From assembly GCF_907164915.1 (NCBI RefSeq), contig NC_061863.1, positions 10,231,882-10,295,881 on the forward strand: 64,000 nt of DNA, given 5' to 3'. Under the pieces are notes generated by a model. That model saw only the letters and a list, made by a program, of their open reading frames with translations. It made no database searches and was not told the DNA's origin. The DNA comes from Impatiens glandulifera (taxonomy: Eukaryota > Streptophyta > Magnoliopsida > Ericales > Balsaminaceae). Below are positions 53,440 to 63,280 of the stretch, in pieces; the stretch's first letter is position 1; each line of letters starts with the position of its first letter. Position numbers and translations under genes: made by a program.

Positions 53440-54870
53440 AAATAGTTGTATTTTGCAGGTTAAGCAGACCAAGCGGCTGGAAAACTAGGAATGGTACCTA
53501 AACAGCGGCTACTCTAGGCATATGATAGGAAACGACAAGTTGTTGACCGACATAGTGCAATAATCCGACATAATGATAATATTCTGTGAAAACTCTAAAG
53601 GTAAAGCTGTGGGTAAGGGTAAGATTGTCCATGAAAACCTAATTATAAACAATGTATTACTTATTAAAAATTTACATTTCAATCTGCTAAGTATTAGTCA
53701 AATGTGTGACGGAGGATATACGGTCAAATTTCATAAACAAGCATGTTTAGTTAAAAATCAACAAGGTAGCATTTTAATAACCAGAAATAGGTTAGGAAAT
53801 ATTTATAAAGTATAATGGAAAACCAAATGTGATAATCTTATAGGTATGAATGCTAAGAATGATCAAAATTGGCTTTGACACAAAAGATTAAACCATTTGA
53901 ACTTTAAAACAATCAACTATATTTGCACTAAAGAACTAGTTCAGGGAATTCCTAATAAGAAATTTGCTAAAGATAAAATATGTTTTGCATGTCAAATGAG
54001 TAAAAAAATCAAATCCACTTTCAAAAGTAAAGGAAATACTCAATCAAGCCAATGCTTATAATTACTAATATGGACTTATTTGGACCGATTAAGGTCACTA
54101 ACCTAGGAGGAATGCATTACATTATGATAATTATTGATGATTATTCTAGATACACTTGGGTTATTTTCTTAATTTCTAAAAATCAAGCTACTCCAAACTT
54201 AATCAAAATGCTTAGAAGAGTACAAAATCAAAAATCTATACGTGTCAATAAAATTAGAAGTGATAGAGATACTGAATTTACTAATAGTAGTTTGACCGTA
54301 TTTCTTGAGGAATCCGACATTAGACACGAGTTTTCTAGTATTAGAACTCTTTAACAAAATGGATTGGCCGAGAGAAGAAACCGAACTCTCAAGGAAGCCG
54401 CAAGATCCATGATAGACCATTCAGGCATTACTCAAAAAATTTGGGCAGAGGCTATCAATACTGCATGCTATACTCAAAATTGGTCAATGATTAATAAACC
54501 TCTTGAAAAAAAGCCATTTGAAGTATACCATGACAAGGTTCCTAATATCCAGTATTTTAGGATCTTCGGTTGTAAGTGTTACATTCATAACAATGACAAA
54601 ACTACTTGACCGCTTTTGATGCTAAATCCGATGTATGTATCATGTTAGGTTATTCTGAAGTTAGTAAGGCATATAGAGTGTATAATACTAAATCTTTTAC
54701 TGTTGAAGAATCATCACACATTGTTTTTGATGAATTTGTTGAAAGCAATACTGCTCCATCCATTGATTTACAAAATAGATTGGAAAATTCAAATATTCAA
54801 TCTGATGGTGAAGATGAGGTTCTGGTCTACAAAAGATTTGTATATGACCAATCGGTTAACACTGAGATTT
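53440..54870 (+). pseudogene. Copia protease and integrase (GAG-pre-integrase, DDE core)
   Basis: The protease motif reads NSGYSRHM (53501-53524) where copia normally has DSGCSRHM, so the catalytic Asp is lost. GAG-pre-integrase follows (LLSISQMCDGGY, HLNFKTIN, CFACQ; 53573-54010). The integrase core is in 54052-54609: NMDLFGP, DDYSRYTWV, IRSDRDTEF and AERRNRTLKEA supply the D-D-E residues, then FGCKCYIHN and 54606-54872 (MLGYSEVSKAYRVYN). Stops and small shifts separate the pieces. Confidence 0.85.
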
Positions 54871-54965
54871 AGCCAGATCAAGTTATTTCACAGCAGGAAG
54901 TTGACACCTTAGTATCTGCTGAGGAAACCGGTTGGCCTGACATTGATCGGCCTACCGGTCTGTCT

Positions 54966-54980
54966 AACCTTGAACAAATA
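54966..54980. repeat. Target-site duplication of the LINE fragment (left)
   Basis: AACCTTGAACAAATA, repeated with one mismatch at 55649-55663. Confidence 0.75.
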
Positions 54981-55650
54981 CCTAGACACCAGTTCATCCT
55001 ATTGCTCGCCTTCTGGGAAAGACTCAACACTCGTGATCGTATCAGCAAGTATATGAGCATTCCGAACATGAACTGTCTTCTATGTAGAGGAAATGAAGAA
55101 ACCATAGATCACCTATTCGGGAGCTGTTGTATTGCTTCAGAGCTTTGGGACAGATTCTATAAAAGCCTAGAGTTGATCAGTTTCCCGAGCGAATGGAATG
55201 AAATCAAAGATGCAGCACTACTCAAAGCCAAGGAAAATATATTTGCAACAAGCGTGTTCAAGTGCGGCTTTAGAGAAGTGGTGTATAACATTTGGCAAGA
55301 ACGGAATACAAGGGTATATGACAGAACCCGCAGGAGCGTTGAAGAGTTATGGAAAGATATTGTATCGGATTGCAACGCCCTCGCGGGAACGTGGACAAAA
55401 ATTCTAAGCACGGAGCAGAACTGGAATATCTGTAAGAACTAGAATTTACCGTTTTTTAAACTCACTAGAATTGAAAACATTGTAATCAGATAATTCATTT
55501 ACGTTTTTAGCTTTTTAGCTTTTACTCAGAATGTTATGACTTCAAAATCATTCTAGGCCTGTCTAGAATGATCTCTTAAACTCGTTGTTTTTTTCCCATT
55601 TTGGGGAATTTTTAATGAAATGACGCTAAGTCGTTTTCCCCCAAAAAAAA
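54981..55650 (+). mobile_element. 5'-truncated LINE insertion (zf-RVT end, 3' UTR, poly(A)) inside copia pol
   Basis: It starts at the HQFILLLAFWERL segment of ORF2, keeps an open 146-codon frame (55002-55442) with the zf-RVT module CLLCRGNEETIDHLFGSC and the C terminus WNICKN, then the 3' UTR and A8 (55643-55650). A 15-bp direct repeat with one mismatch flanks it. It is highly similar to the minus-strand copy at 2092-2760. The frame is a fragment without its own start and is not a gene. Confidence 0.9.
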
Positions 55651-55663
55651 CCTTGATCAAATA
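55649..55663. repeat. Target-site duplication of the LINE fragment (right)
   Basis: AACCTTGATCAAATA; the first two bases overlap the poly(A). Copia coding sequence resumes after it. Confidence 0.75.
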
Positions 55664-57345
55664 ACCGGTCATTTAGAAGACATTTCTGGACTGAATCTTA
55701 AATGGAACAAAGATCATCCTCCTGAGCTTATTATAGGTAACCCCTCTTTACCCATCCAAACCAGGCATCAACTTTTAGAAGAATATGAAAAATTCAGCCT
55801 TTATATCATAGATTGAGCCGAAAAATGTGGATGAGGAATTGTTGGATCCCGATTGGATCTTAGTAATGCAAGAGGAATTAAACCAGTTTGAGAGGAATAA
55901 AGTCTGACACTTAGTTTCAAGACCGAAAAACCAATCAGTCATCGGAACAAGATGGGTGTTTAGAAATAAACTCAATGAGAACGGTTTGATTACGAGGAAC
56001 AAGGCTAGACTAGTGGCCCAAGGGTACAAACAGGAAGAAGGCATTGATTTTGAATAATCATTTGCTCATGTTGCTAGACTAGAGGCTATTAGAATCTTTC
56101 TTGCATTTGCTGCTTTAAAATTTTTTAAAGTTTTCCAAATGGATGTTAAACGTGTGTTTCCAAATGGTGAATTAAGTGAGGAAGTATATGTTGAACAGCC
56201 GCCCGGTTTTAAGAATCCTGACCTAATCAGTCATGTATATAGGCTAGATAAAGCCCTTTACGGTTTAAAACAAGATCCTAGAGCATGGTATGATACTTTG
56301 ATAAAATTTATGTTTAATCATGATTTCACTATAGGATCGATAGACAAGACTTTATTCAAATTTAAGAAAAAAGAACACATTTTATTTCTTCAAATCTACG
56401 TAGATGATATCATTTTCATATCAATAAATTCTAAACTATGTGAAAAATTTTCTAAGATGATGACCGACAAGTTCGAGATGTGTATGATGAGAGAATTGAG
56501 TTTCTTCTTAGGTCTACAAGTTTGGAAGATCGAATGAGGAACATCCATAAATCAATCCAAGTATACAAAGGAGCTTTTAAAGAAATTCTGGATGGAGAAC
56601 TGTTCTACCGCCTCCACCCTAATGAGCTCATCGATCAAATTGGACAAGGATGAAGACGGTCAAGGAGTGGACATCACAGTCTATCAAGGATTATCGGCTC
56701 ACTTCTATACCTAACAGCCAACCGACCGGACATTCTGTTTGCGGTCGGAGTATGCGGGAGATTCCATGTTAATACTAAACAATCTCATTATATTGCAACT
56801 AAAAGAATACTAAAATATCTTAAGGGAACTCAATATGTGGGACTGTGGTATCTAAAAGATTCCAATTTCAATCTAACGAACTACTCTGATGCAGACTATG
56901 CAAGTTGTAAGATTGACCGAAAAAGTACCAGCGGTACTTGCCAATTCCTAGGTGAGCGGCTCGTTTCCTGGTACAACAAGAAGTAGACATCAGTTGCAAC
57001 TTCAACGACAAAGACGGTGTATCTGGCAGCCGAAGCTGCTGTGCTCAACTCCTCTAGATCCAACTGCAACTGAGGGACTTTGGAATCACGGCTGAGAAGT
57101 CTCCAATCTTTTGTGACAACGCTAGTGCAATAGCGATAACATACAATCCAGTATTGCACTCAAGGACTAAGCACATTAACAAAAGACATCATTTCATCCG
57201 GGAACATGTGTAGCAGAAGCATATCCGTCTGAATATGTCTTCACCGAACAACAAGTGACCGACATTATCACCAAGCCACTACAGGAAGCTAAGTTCTCCT
57301 ATTTCAAAACTATTTTGGGTCTTGCTTATTGTAGTCAAATTATTT
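55664..57345 (+). pseudogene. Copia reverse transcriptase and RNase H
   Basis: The best-preserved section is 56139-56537: [39 protein letters not shown] and [10 protein letters not shown] with an intact catalytic YVDD (56397-56408), then FFLGLQV. Upstream (55700-56060) the RT N terminus is broken by stops. Downstream are TANRPDILFAVGVCGRFH (about 56710) and RNase H motifs SDADYAS, DRKSTSGTCQFLG, ATSTTKTVYLAAEAAV, followed by a [15 protein letters not shown] block near 57170. It ends near 57345. Confidence 0.85.
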
Positions 57346-58045
57346 CTTGAAATACCGGCATGCATTTAGGGAGAAGCCTCTGCTTCTCAAACATCACACA
57401 TTTTCGACACTACATTTAAACTGATCAAATATTCATCTTATGTGCATAAGTCTATAAGTAATGAACCATCAGAAAACTAACACCAGATGGTTGGTCCCTC
57501 TTGAAATCGGTAAATCATTCTACTGGAAAGAAATGTACAAAACCGACTTACCTAAGTAAATTGGTAAAACCGATCAGTTATTTCTAAATGAATAATTACT
57601 GTCCAATAATATTTTCAACTATAAGTGGAAATGGTTCTTCTTCAGGATCAAACAATCGATCGTGTTAAAACTGAATTAATAGACAGCTGACCGGTTTATT
57701 ACATGGAAATGTCAGTAGTCTCATTTCAGATTTCAAAATGGAATAGCTAGCCAATGTATAATTAGTATGTCTGAATATTTTCCTTATGAAAATCAAATAG
57801 TCATCCCTCAAACAACGTGAAGACCTATGTTTATCACTGTTCAAAGAGGGGGACTGACATGTCACTAAAACATCATATTCTTGGAAATGAAAAAGATAGC
57901 TTGCTTCTTTGACTATCCTAAATCTTACCTCTACATGCATAAACGATTTCTAAGACATCTCAATGGTCCAAACCTCTATATAAGACCGACAATGTAAGAA
58001 CCAAACAACCAAGAATACTTCCATCTCAATCCATTTCAAGCAAAA
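57346..58045 (+). other. Spacer between copia pol and the extra ORF
   Basis: No recognised domain. AGGGAGAAGCCTCTGCTTCTC (about 57380) recurs in altered form at 58978 (AGAGAATCAGTCGCTTCTCTC), before the second extra ORF. The block just before the ATG at 58046 (CCTCTATATAAGACC, 57971-57985) contains a TATA-like string and could be a promoter or part of a leader. Confidence 0.35.
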
Positions 58046-58669
58046 ATGTCTCGCTCTCTCTCCCACAAAATTCTTCTGGCCGACTTTGAGTTAATCTCAC
58101 ATTCCAAAGATATTGAAATCCAAGCATTATTTCGGTCCATTGAGAATTCCGGTCTGAGACCGTTCCAAGAAGATAGATATGCTATAAATTATGATGTAGT
58201 TCTTGAATTCTTCAACACTGCTAAGGTCATACGGGAGGATTTCATCCTTTCAAAAGTCCAAGGTCAATCCTTTGTTTTTAGTGAGATAGATCTCACACGT
58301 AGTTGTGAACTACCCACTGAAGGCTTCACCGATCTTTCTTTTTCCACCACGGTTATAAATGAGATGCGCCATCACTTTTTGGGCACCATGTCTCCAGTCG
58401 ACACATATGGAGCTAAAAGCTCTCTTCAAAACGAATTTCACATCTTGAGTGAGATCATTGGTAAGAATATTCTTGCCAAAGAAAACACTAAATCTTATTC
58501 TCAAAAGGTTTTCGAGATGATGGTCACCATCACAGAAGTCACTCCGGTGAACTGGTCTAGGATCATCTTTAACAACTTGAAGAAGATGATCTCTTCTAAC
58601 AGAGGAATGATCAGATATGCTCCCCAGCTGGGCATATTATTCTTCGACATCGATATCTTTCTCGGTTGA
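58046..58669 (+). CDS. Extra ORF downstream of copia pol (first copy, 207 aa)
   Basis: A complete frame from ATG 58046 to TGA 58667-58669. Residues ~10-100 (ADFELISHSKDIEIQALFRS, ENSGLRPFQE, VVLEFFNTAKVI, ELPTEGFTDLSF) match a protein type I recall as common 3' of pol in copia elements of some asterid genomes (LFRSLE-SGL-F...EFF-NA...LPTEG). No signal peptide, membrane segment or catalytic motif is visible; the C-terminal half is Ser/Lys-rich with DIDIFLG at the end. The role is unknown; it occupies the place of env-like or antisense ORFs in Sireviruses. It is intact in an otherwise broken element. Confidence 0.6.
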   Translation: MSRSLSHKILLADFELISHSKDIEIQALFRSIENSGLRPFQEDRYAINYDVVLEFFNTAKVIREDFILSKVQGQSFVFSEIDLTRSCELPTEGFTDLSFSTTVINEMRHHFLGTMSPVDTYGAKSSLQNEFHILSEIIGKNILAKENTKSYSQKVFEMMVTITEVTPVNWSRIIFNNLKKMISSNRGMIRYAPQLGILFFDIDIFLG

Positions 58670-59001
58670 GGAGCCACCCTCTATCCAAATCAACTTTTGG
58701 CGAAGGAAAGAATTCAAGTGTATATCGACCGAGTGAACAGAGCAAGAGTCAGAAGAAATCTGACTCTTGGACCATCAAACCATTAGCCCTAGGATCAATT
58801 TTTTTTAATCTATGTATTTCGAAAACATACCGATTATTTTGCTTCATATATCAGTTATGTAATATCTGATTTATGAAATATCGGCTAGAATGATCTCCGG
58901 ATTTATTTTAAGATGATTAACCTCAAAAACAAAAACTTTACATATGCCTATATTATTTTTAACCGGGCATAGTTTCAGAGAGAATCAGTCGCTTCTCTCA
59001 A
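58670..59001 (+). other. Spacer after the extra ORF
   Basis: Polar coding-like start (SKSTFGEGKNS, QSKSQKKSDSW in the 58666-58869 frame) that may be a shifted continuation of the extra ORF, then AT-richer DNA. No LTR start recognised. Confidence 0.3.
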
Positions 59002-59177
59002 AAATCGGTTATTATCAAAAATCGTATATTTTCAAAAATCGGATATTTTTAAAAATCGGTTATTATAAAAAAACGGTTATTTTCAAAAATCGGTTATTAT
59101 CAAAAAATCGACCATTTTCAAAATTCGGCTATTTTCAAAAATTGGTTATTTATGAAAATCGGCTATTTTTGACCAGT
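59002..59177 (+). repeat. 16-bp minisatellite (AAAATCGGTTATTTTC)
   Basis: About eleven imperfect ~16-bp units of AAAATCGGTTATTTTC / AAAATCGGTTATTATC. The frame 58944-59186 merely translates the array as a repeating peptide. Confidence 0.9.
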
Positions 59178-59442
59178 TATTCATAAATCAATAAGTTACT
59201 TTCGTGCCTTTTCATGATATTTACTAATACAGATAAATTCTGTTCAAATCTCAAAAAGCAGTCTTTTGGGGAAATATGGCAAGACTTCTCATAACGTCTA
59301 GATTTTCTCATTTAATGATACTCTTAAATGCTTTTAAAACCGGCCTCCTATTTAAAGAGCAACTCTCCTTCGATCAAACCACAACAATCCTGCTTCGGAT
59401 TTCTCTAAACAACCTCAGATTTTCTTCTCATCATATTTCCAA

Positions 59443-59794
59443 CATGAACTGTTCATCCCTTCGAACATCTCTTGTAATCAACTTCGACTCAATTCTATCA
59501 TCTAGAGATAGCAAAACTAAATAGATTGGTTTTGAATCTCTAGAAAGATCCGGCCTGAGGAAATTCATCGAAGGATCCGAAACAATCTTTGAGAGCGAAG
59601 TCATCGAGTTCTTCTCCTACGCTATTATAATGGGTGCATCAATCGTGTCCTTCGTAAGAGGAGAACCCATCGAGATCAATGAAGTAATTCTCTCCCAGTT
59701 CTTCGATCTCCCCTCCAAAGGGTTTTCGGATTTCCCTCCCTCTTCGGAAAATACAAACGAAGAATTTTCATTCTTCTTCTCCAACTCTCTATTT
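59443..59794 (+). pseudogene. Extra ORF, second diverged copy, truncated and fused to gypsy gag
   Basis: From ATG 59443 it reads MNCSSLRTSLVINFDSI, a stop at 59522-59524, then GFESLERSGLRKFIEG, SEVIEFFSYA, IVSFVRGEPIEINEV and FFDLPSKGFSDFP. It aligns with the first copy over the whole N-terminal half (LFRSIENSGL / GFESLERSGL; VVLEFF / EVIEFF; ELPTEGF / DLPSKGF). It stops at NSLFDE, where gypsy gag coding sequence takes over in the same phase. Confidence 0.65.
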
Positions 59795-60550
59795 GATGAG
59801 ACCGATGTGGAAGGCTGGCTGATATCTGCCGAACAATTCTTTAGGATGAACAAGATTAGTGATGCCACTAAACTGGACATCATCCCTATTCACTTTACTA
59901 ATGAAGCAATAATGTGGTATGGGTTGTATTTGTAGAACCGCAATCATAAAGAAGCCATGACGTGGGATGTGTTCAAGAGAGACATATTGCTGCAATTCGG
60001 TCATTCCATACATAATACACCCATGAGACAATTGATGAACCTAAAGCAGGTCAGTACTGTCCAAGAATAAAATCTCTACTACATGTCAATTTCCCAAAAA
60101 TTACACAGTATGTTGAGGGAATACATTATAGATTGCTACATTTCTGGTCTAAGAGAGGATATTACGAACTGCATCAGGCTACAATTTCATGGGTCCCTAA
60201 ATGAAGTAATGTCCATGACCAAGGTCCAAGAAGTAACTTACATGTCCTTAATGAGCAGCGGACACTTGTGTAGCACGGAACCGCCGCTGCTGCCCAAGAA
60301 ATCCAATGTTAACACGGCTTGGCCAAGCTCCAACCGGAATACCGACCCTAATAATTCTTTTCATGCGTCTTCTTCCAGCATAAACCAGGGCTATATGAAG
60401 AAATTAGACCCGACTGTAATGTGCGAGAAGATGAAAAAAAGTCGATGTTATACTTGCAATGAAAAATGGTAGCTCAACCATAGGTGCAAATCCAAATTAT
60501 TCATGGTCTTAGCTAATCATCAAGAAATCCTACCATATGCCCAAGAACAC
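59793..60550 (+). pseudogene. Ty3/gypsy gag (second copy), 5'-truncated, with zinc knuckle
   Basis: DETDVEGWLISAEQFFRMNK opens the retained part, followed by TNEAIMWYGLYL, a stop at 59933-59935, DVFKRDILLQFGHS, and a 129-codon frame (60083-60472; REYIIDCYISGLREDI, MTKVQEVTYMS, NSFHASSSS). The knuckle CYTCNEKW..NHRC crosses a stop at about 60469. It overlaps in homology with the gag at 49.7-50.2 kb, so the two are different copies, not halves of one gene. Confidence 0.8.
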
Positions 60551-60579
60551 ACTCAAGAACTAGTTTTTGATGATCCTCC

Positions 60580-61110
60580 GTTGTAGCTTGAGGTAGGGGA
60601 TGAACCGGTTATTTCTTTGCATGCATTGACCATATCTAGCAATTTTAATACACTTTAGTTCCTTGGTGAAATCGGAAACTTGCTAGTAGTAATTTTGATT
60701 GATATAGACAACATCCATAATTTTATCAATAGCAGAATTTTGAATAAAGTAATCCACAATTTTATGCTTACCTAAGAGCAGTCGGTTAGAGTGGTTGATG
60801 AATCCAATATTTTACGCTTTAGCATTTGCCAAGACCTGAAATGGTCAATGGAGGGAAATGATTACCAAACAGAAATGAATGTGATTTCCATGGACGGATA
60901 TTATATTGAGATGGGCATTGAGTGACTAATTACTTTTGGCCCTTCATCCTAGAATTTCGAAAAATTGACCCTTTCTTATAAGAAGCAAGGAAAAATCACG
61001 GTCTTGCAGGTTATTTCTCGGGCACATGTCAACCTGATACAAGACAGTAAGATGGAGAAGCCATTGGAAAAATACAGTGGAGTAAGCACGAAGGACAAAT
61101 TGTTTCACTC
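60580..61110 (+). pseudogene. Ty3/gypsy aspartic protease region
   Basis: ISLHALTISSNFNTL and LIDIDNIHNFIN correspond to the SLHAL...LIDSGSTHNFI block of plant gypsy proteases, with the D-S/T-G catalytic triad altered to D-I-D. DLKWSMEGNDYQTEMNVI and a GQITVLQ-like segment follow. Several stops. Confidence 0.65.
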
Positions 61111-61612
61111 ACTACAATGACATTGGAAAGATTCCTGGGAATCTCCAACACCTAATAGAAGACTTCAACGCTCTATTCCAGTAACTTGAATACCTATCAC
61201 TAACCAAAAGAGTAATAAGAAGTCATGTCACTTTTGCTGCCCTATGGTGCTGGTCCGGAAGAAATACTTGGCCTGGATTTTTGATAACACTCTAGAGTAT
61301 AATCGGAGCTGGAAGAAGTTATTTTTATATCTACATCAGGTCCTAGCGATATTACAACAACAAAGGTCATTTCTCAACAAAAGAAAACTTGACTTTGGGT
61401 GCACACAAATTTCCCACATGGGCGGAGTGGCGACTGACCCGACAATGCTAAAGACGACGAGGACCTGGCCAATTTCACTATTGAAAGGATGTTACAGAAA
61501 GTTTTTAAAGGATTGCGGTCCTATACTCCGACCCTTTCTAGACCTGCTAAAAATACCCCCGAATAGATGGAGAAAAGAGTTATCATTGAAATTGTTACGG
61601 TCCCCAAATAAA
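61110..61612 (+). pseudogene. Ty3/gypsy reverse transcriptase remnant, centre deleted
   Basis: 61120-61240 resembles the segment just before RT (NLQHLIEDFNALFQ, then LSLTKRV). The frame 61244-61675 picks up at IFDNTLEYNRSWKKL, equivalent to the FFDDILVYS catalytic block (second Asp now Asn), then LHQVLAILQQQ, KRKLDFGCTQISHMG, YRKFLKDCG and RPFLDLLK. RT fingers and palm between them, all RNase H and integrase are missing. Confidence 0.7.
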
Positions 61613-62049
61613 TGTTGCGGTCTCAAAATAAATCCAGCACCCTCCAACGGTCCAATTGAGCACTTGGACTTGTAATTCTATTTTCAGTTTTAATATTCTG
61701 TTTTGATTCAACTTTTTGTTATTTCCCAAACTAAATTTTGTGTATTTAGTTGTTGCAACAATAATAACTGAATATTTTGTGTAAATCAGCAACTATATAA
61801 TGTTGATATCTCTTCCCCAACGGTTACCAATCGAATGAATGTATGAAATTTATTGTGAAAGTTCTTCACCCCAATTGTATAGGTTAGTTGTATACTAGCA
61901 GTATTCTTTTCTCATCCTTGATTCTTCTTTTCCTCTCATCTAAAAATCCTCTTTACATAACTCTTCTATTGTGCTTTGATCATAGATTTCCCACTCAGTT
62001 CTTGAAATCAAGAACTCATAAACACTAGTTACATATTCAAGCCGTAACA
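61613..62049 (+). mobile_element. 3' LTR of the Ty3/gypsy element
   Basis: TGTTGCGG...CCGTAACA, 437 bp, matching 48889-49357. Small indels distinguish the two LTRs, so the insertion is not very recent. Flanking target-site duplication could not be established because the 5' LTR lacks its start. Confidence 0.75.
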
Positions 62050-62079
62050 CATAAACAATACCTCATTGGATTCACCAAG

Positions 62080-62805
62080 CTCCTTCAACCACTTTAAATT
62101 TCTTTCTCCTATCTCTTTCATCTGTTCATTAAAATTTATTTAAAAACATGATGTATCACCACCTCCACAATAGACACAATATCTTACATCACAATTATAA
62201 ATATATTTATGTATTTTTAACAACCTTCTTATGTTCCTTCAGCCATCAAAGAATTAGACTTTTAGAATTTATTATAGAAATTAAGTTAATTTCACATATA
62301 GTTATGTTTACAAATATTTTTAATTACCTGAAAATCAGAAAGCTTCTCAAACTTCATTTTACACTCACCATATTCTACAACAAAATCTTAACTACCAAAA
62401 AAGTAAAATTTATAAAACTACATCGAGCTAAGGCTAAATTCCAATTTTTCTCCAATAAGAAATTTAAGAAGCAAAAACAATACTTCATGAGATCTATAAT
62501 GCTCCAACCATTTGGATATCTTTCTCCCGTCTCTTTCAACAATTAATGAATAATTTATGTTAAAAAAATTGATGCATCAACACCTTCATAAGAGACTAAA
62601 TATCTCACGTCACAATCACAAGATATTTAAACTTTTTTAACTTCTTTCTTTATGTTCTTCAAGCTAGATTTTTAAAATTTATTAAAGAAGTTTAGTTAAA
62701 TCCGCATCTAGCTAGTTAGGGCTACAAATCTTCTTGAATACATGAGATCCGAAAATTCCACGAACATTTTTACACATTCCTACATCATTTTATTATTCTC
62801 AATAT
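62080..62805. repeat. ~420-bp tandem duplication
   Basis: 62098-62400 and 62518-62800 share TTTCTCC.(a/g)TCTCTTTCA, GATG.ATCA.CACCT.CA, TCAC(a/g)TCACAAT, TTTATGTTC.TTCA and ACACTCACCATATTC / ACACATTCCTACATC. The 132-codon frame at 62148-62546 crosses both copies, is Lys/Ile/Phe-rich, and shows no recognisable domain; I do not call it a gene. Confidence 0.5.
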
Positions 62806-63280
62806 CATCTCCACCAGAAGTAGTGCATTAGTTGTGAGCTGTTGATAAGAACAACCGCCTTTGATCTTCAAGTAAAAGTGGAACTCCTCCGTTAGTCCAC
62901 CAAATTGACTAATTCAAAGCTTAAAATGATCACTCTACGATGGTGATCATTTCCCCTACAAAATAGGCTTCGTCACTGCCTATTCCGGCGACTGCAAGCC
63001 AAGAACAATCAAAATTCATTAATGGTTTTTGGTTGATTCAACCCACTTGTCTTCTCCACCCGACTTAGGGATGCTATAAATAGCTCCCTCAATTCATTCT
63101 GAAGCCAAGGGAACAATACACAACTCTCAAATCAAAGAAAAACAAAATCCGCCATTAAAACTTGAAGCTTTAAAAAATTTGTCGAAATCTCTGTTAAAGA
63201 CATCGAAGCTTGGATTTGAGCATCCCGAAACCTTCCTTAAGGATCAATGATTGTTCTCTAATACTTGGTAATGTTCCAAT
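62806..63280 (+). promoter_or_regulatory. TATA-bearing segment, possible LTR or gene 5' end
   Basis: GCTATAAATAGCTCCC at 63072-63087 is a strong plant TATA box, preceded by GC-richer DNA (62860-63060) and followed by a CA-rich leader (GAACAATACACAACTCTC) and TACTTGGTAATG, a possible splice donor at 63268. No coding region is seen downstream within the window, so it may belong to an LTR promoter or to a gene extending past 64000. Confidence 0.4.

Noticed and set aside
55157..55411. Minus-strand 84-codon frame opposite the LINE zf-RVT
   Set aside because: Shadow of the LINE ORF2 C terminus; the same shadow appears on the plus strand at 2330-2584, which only reflects homology of the two LINE copies.
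56139..56537. Functional copia reverse transcriptase gene
   Set aside because: YVDD is intact but the frame lacks its N-terminal part and is followed by stops; the element is interrupted by a LINE and has lost its protease Asp.
62148..62546. 132-codon frame near the right end
   Set aside because: It spans both copies of a tandem duplication, has no domain, and the frame is not maintained between the copies.
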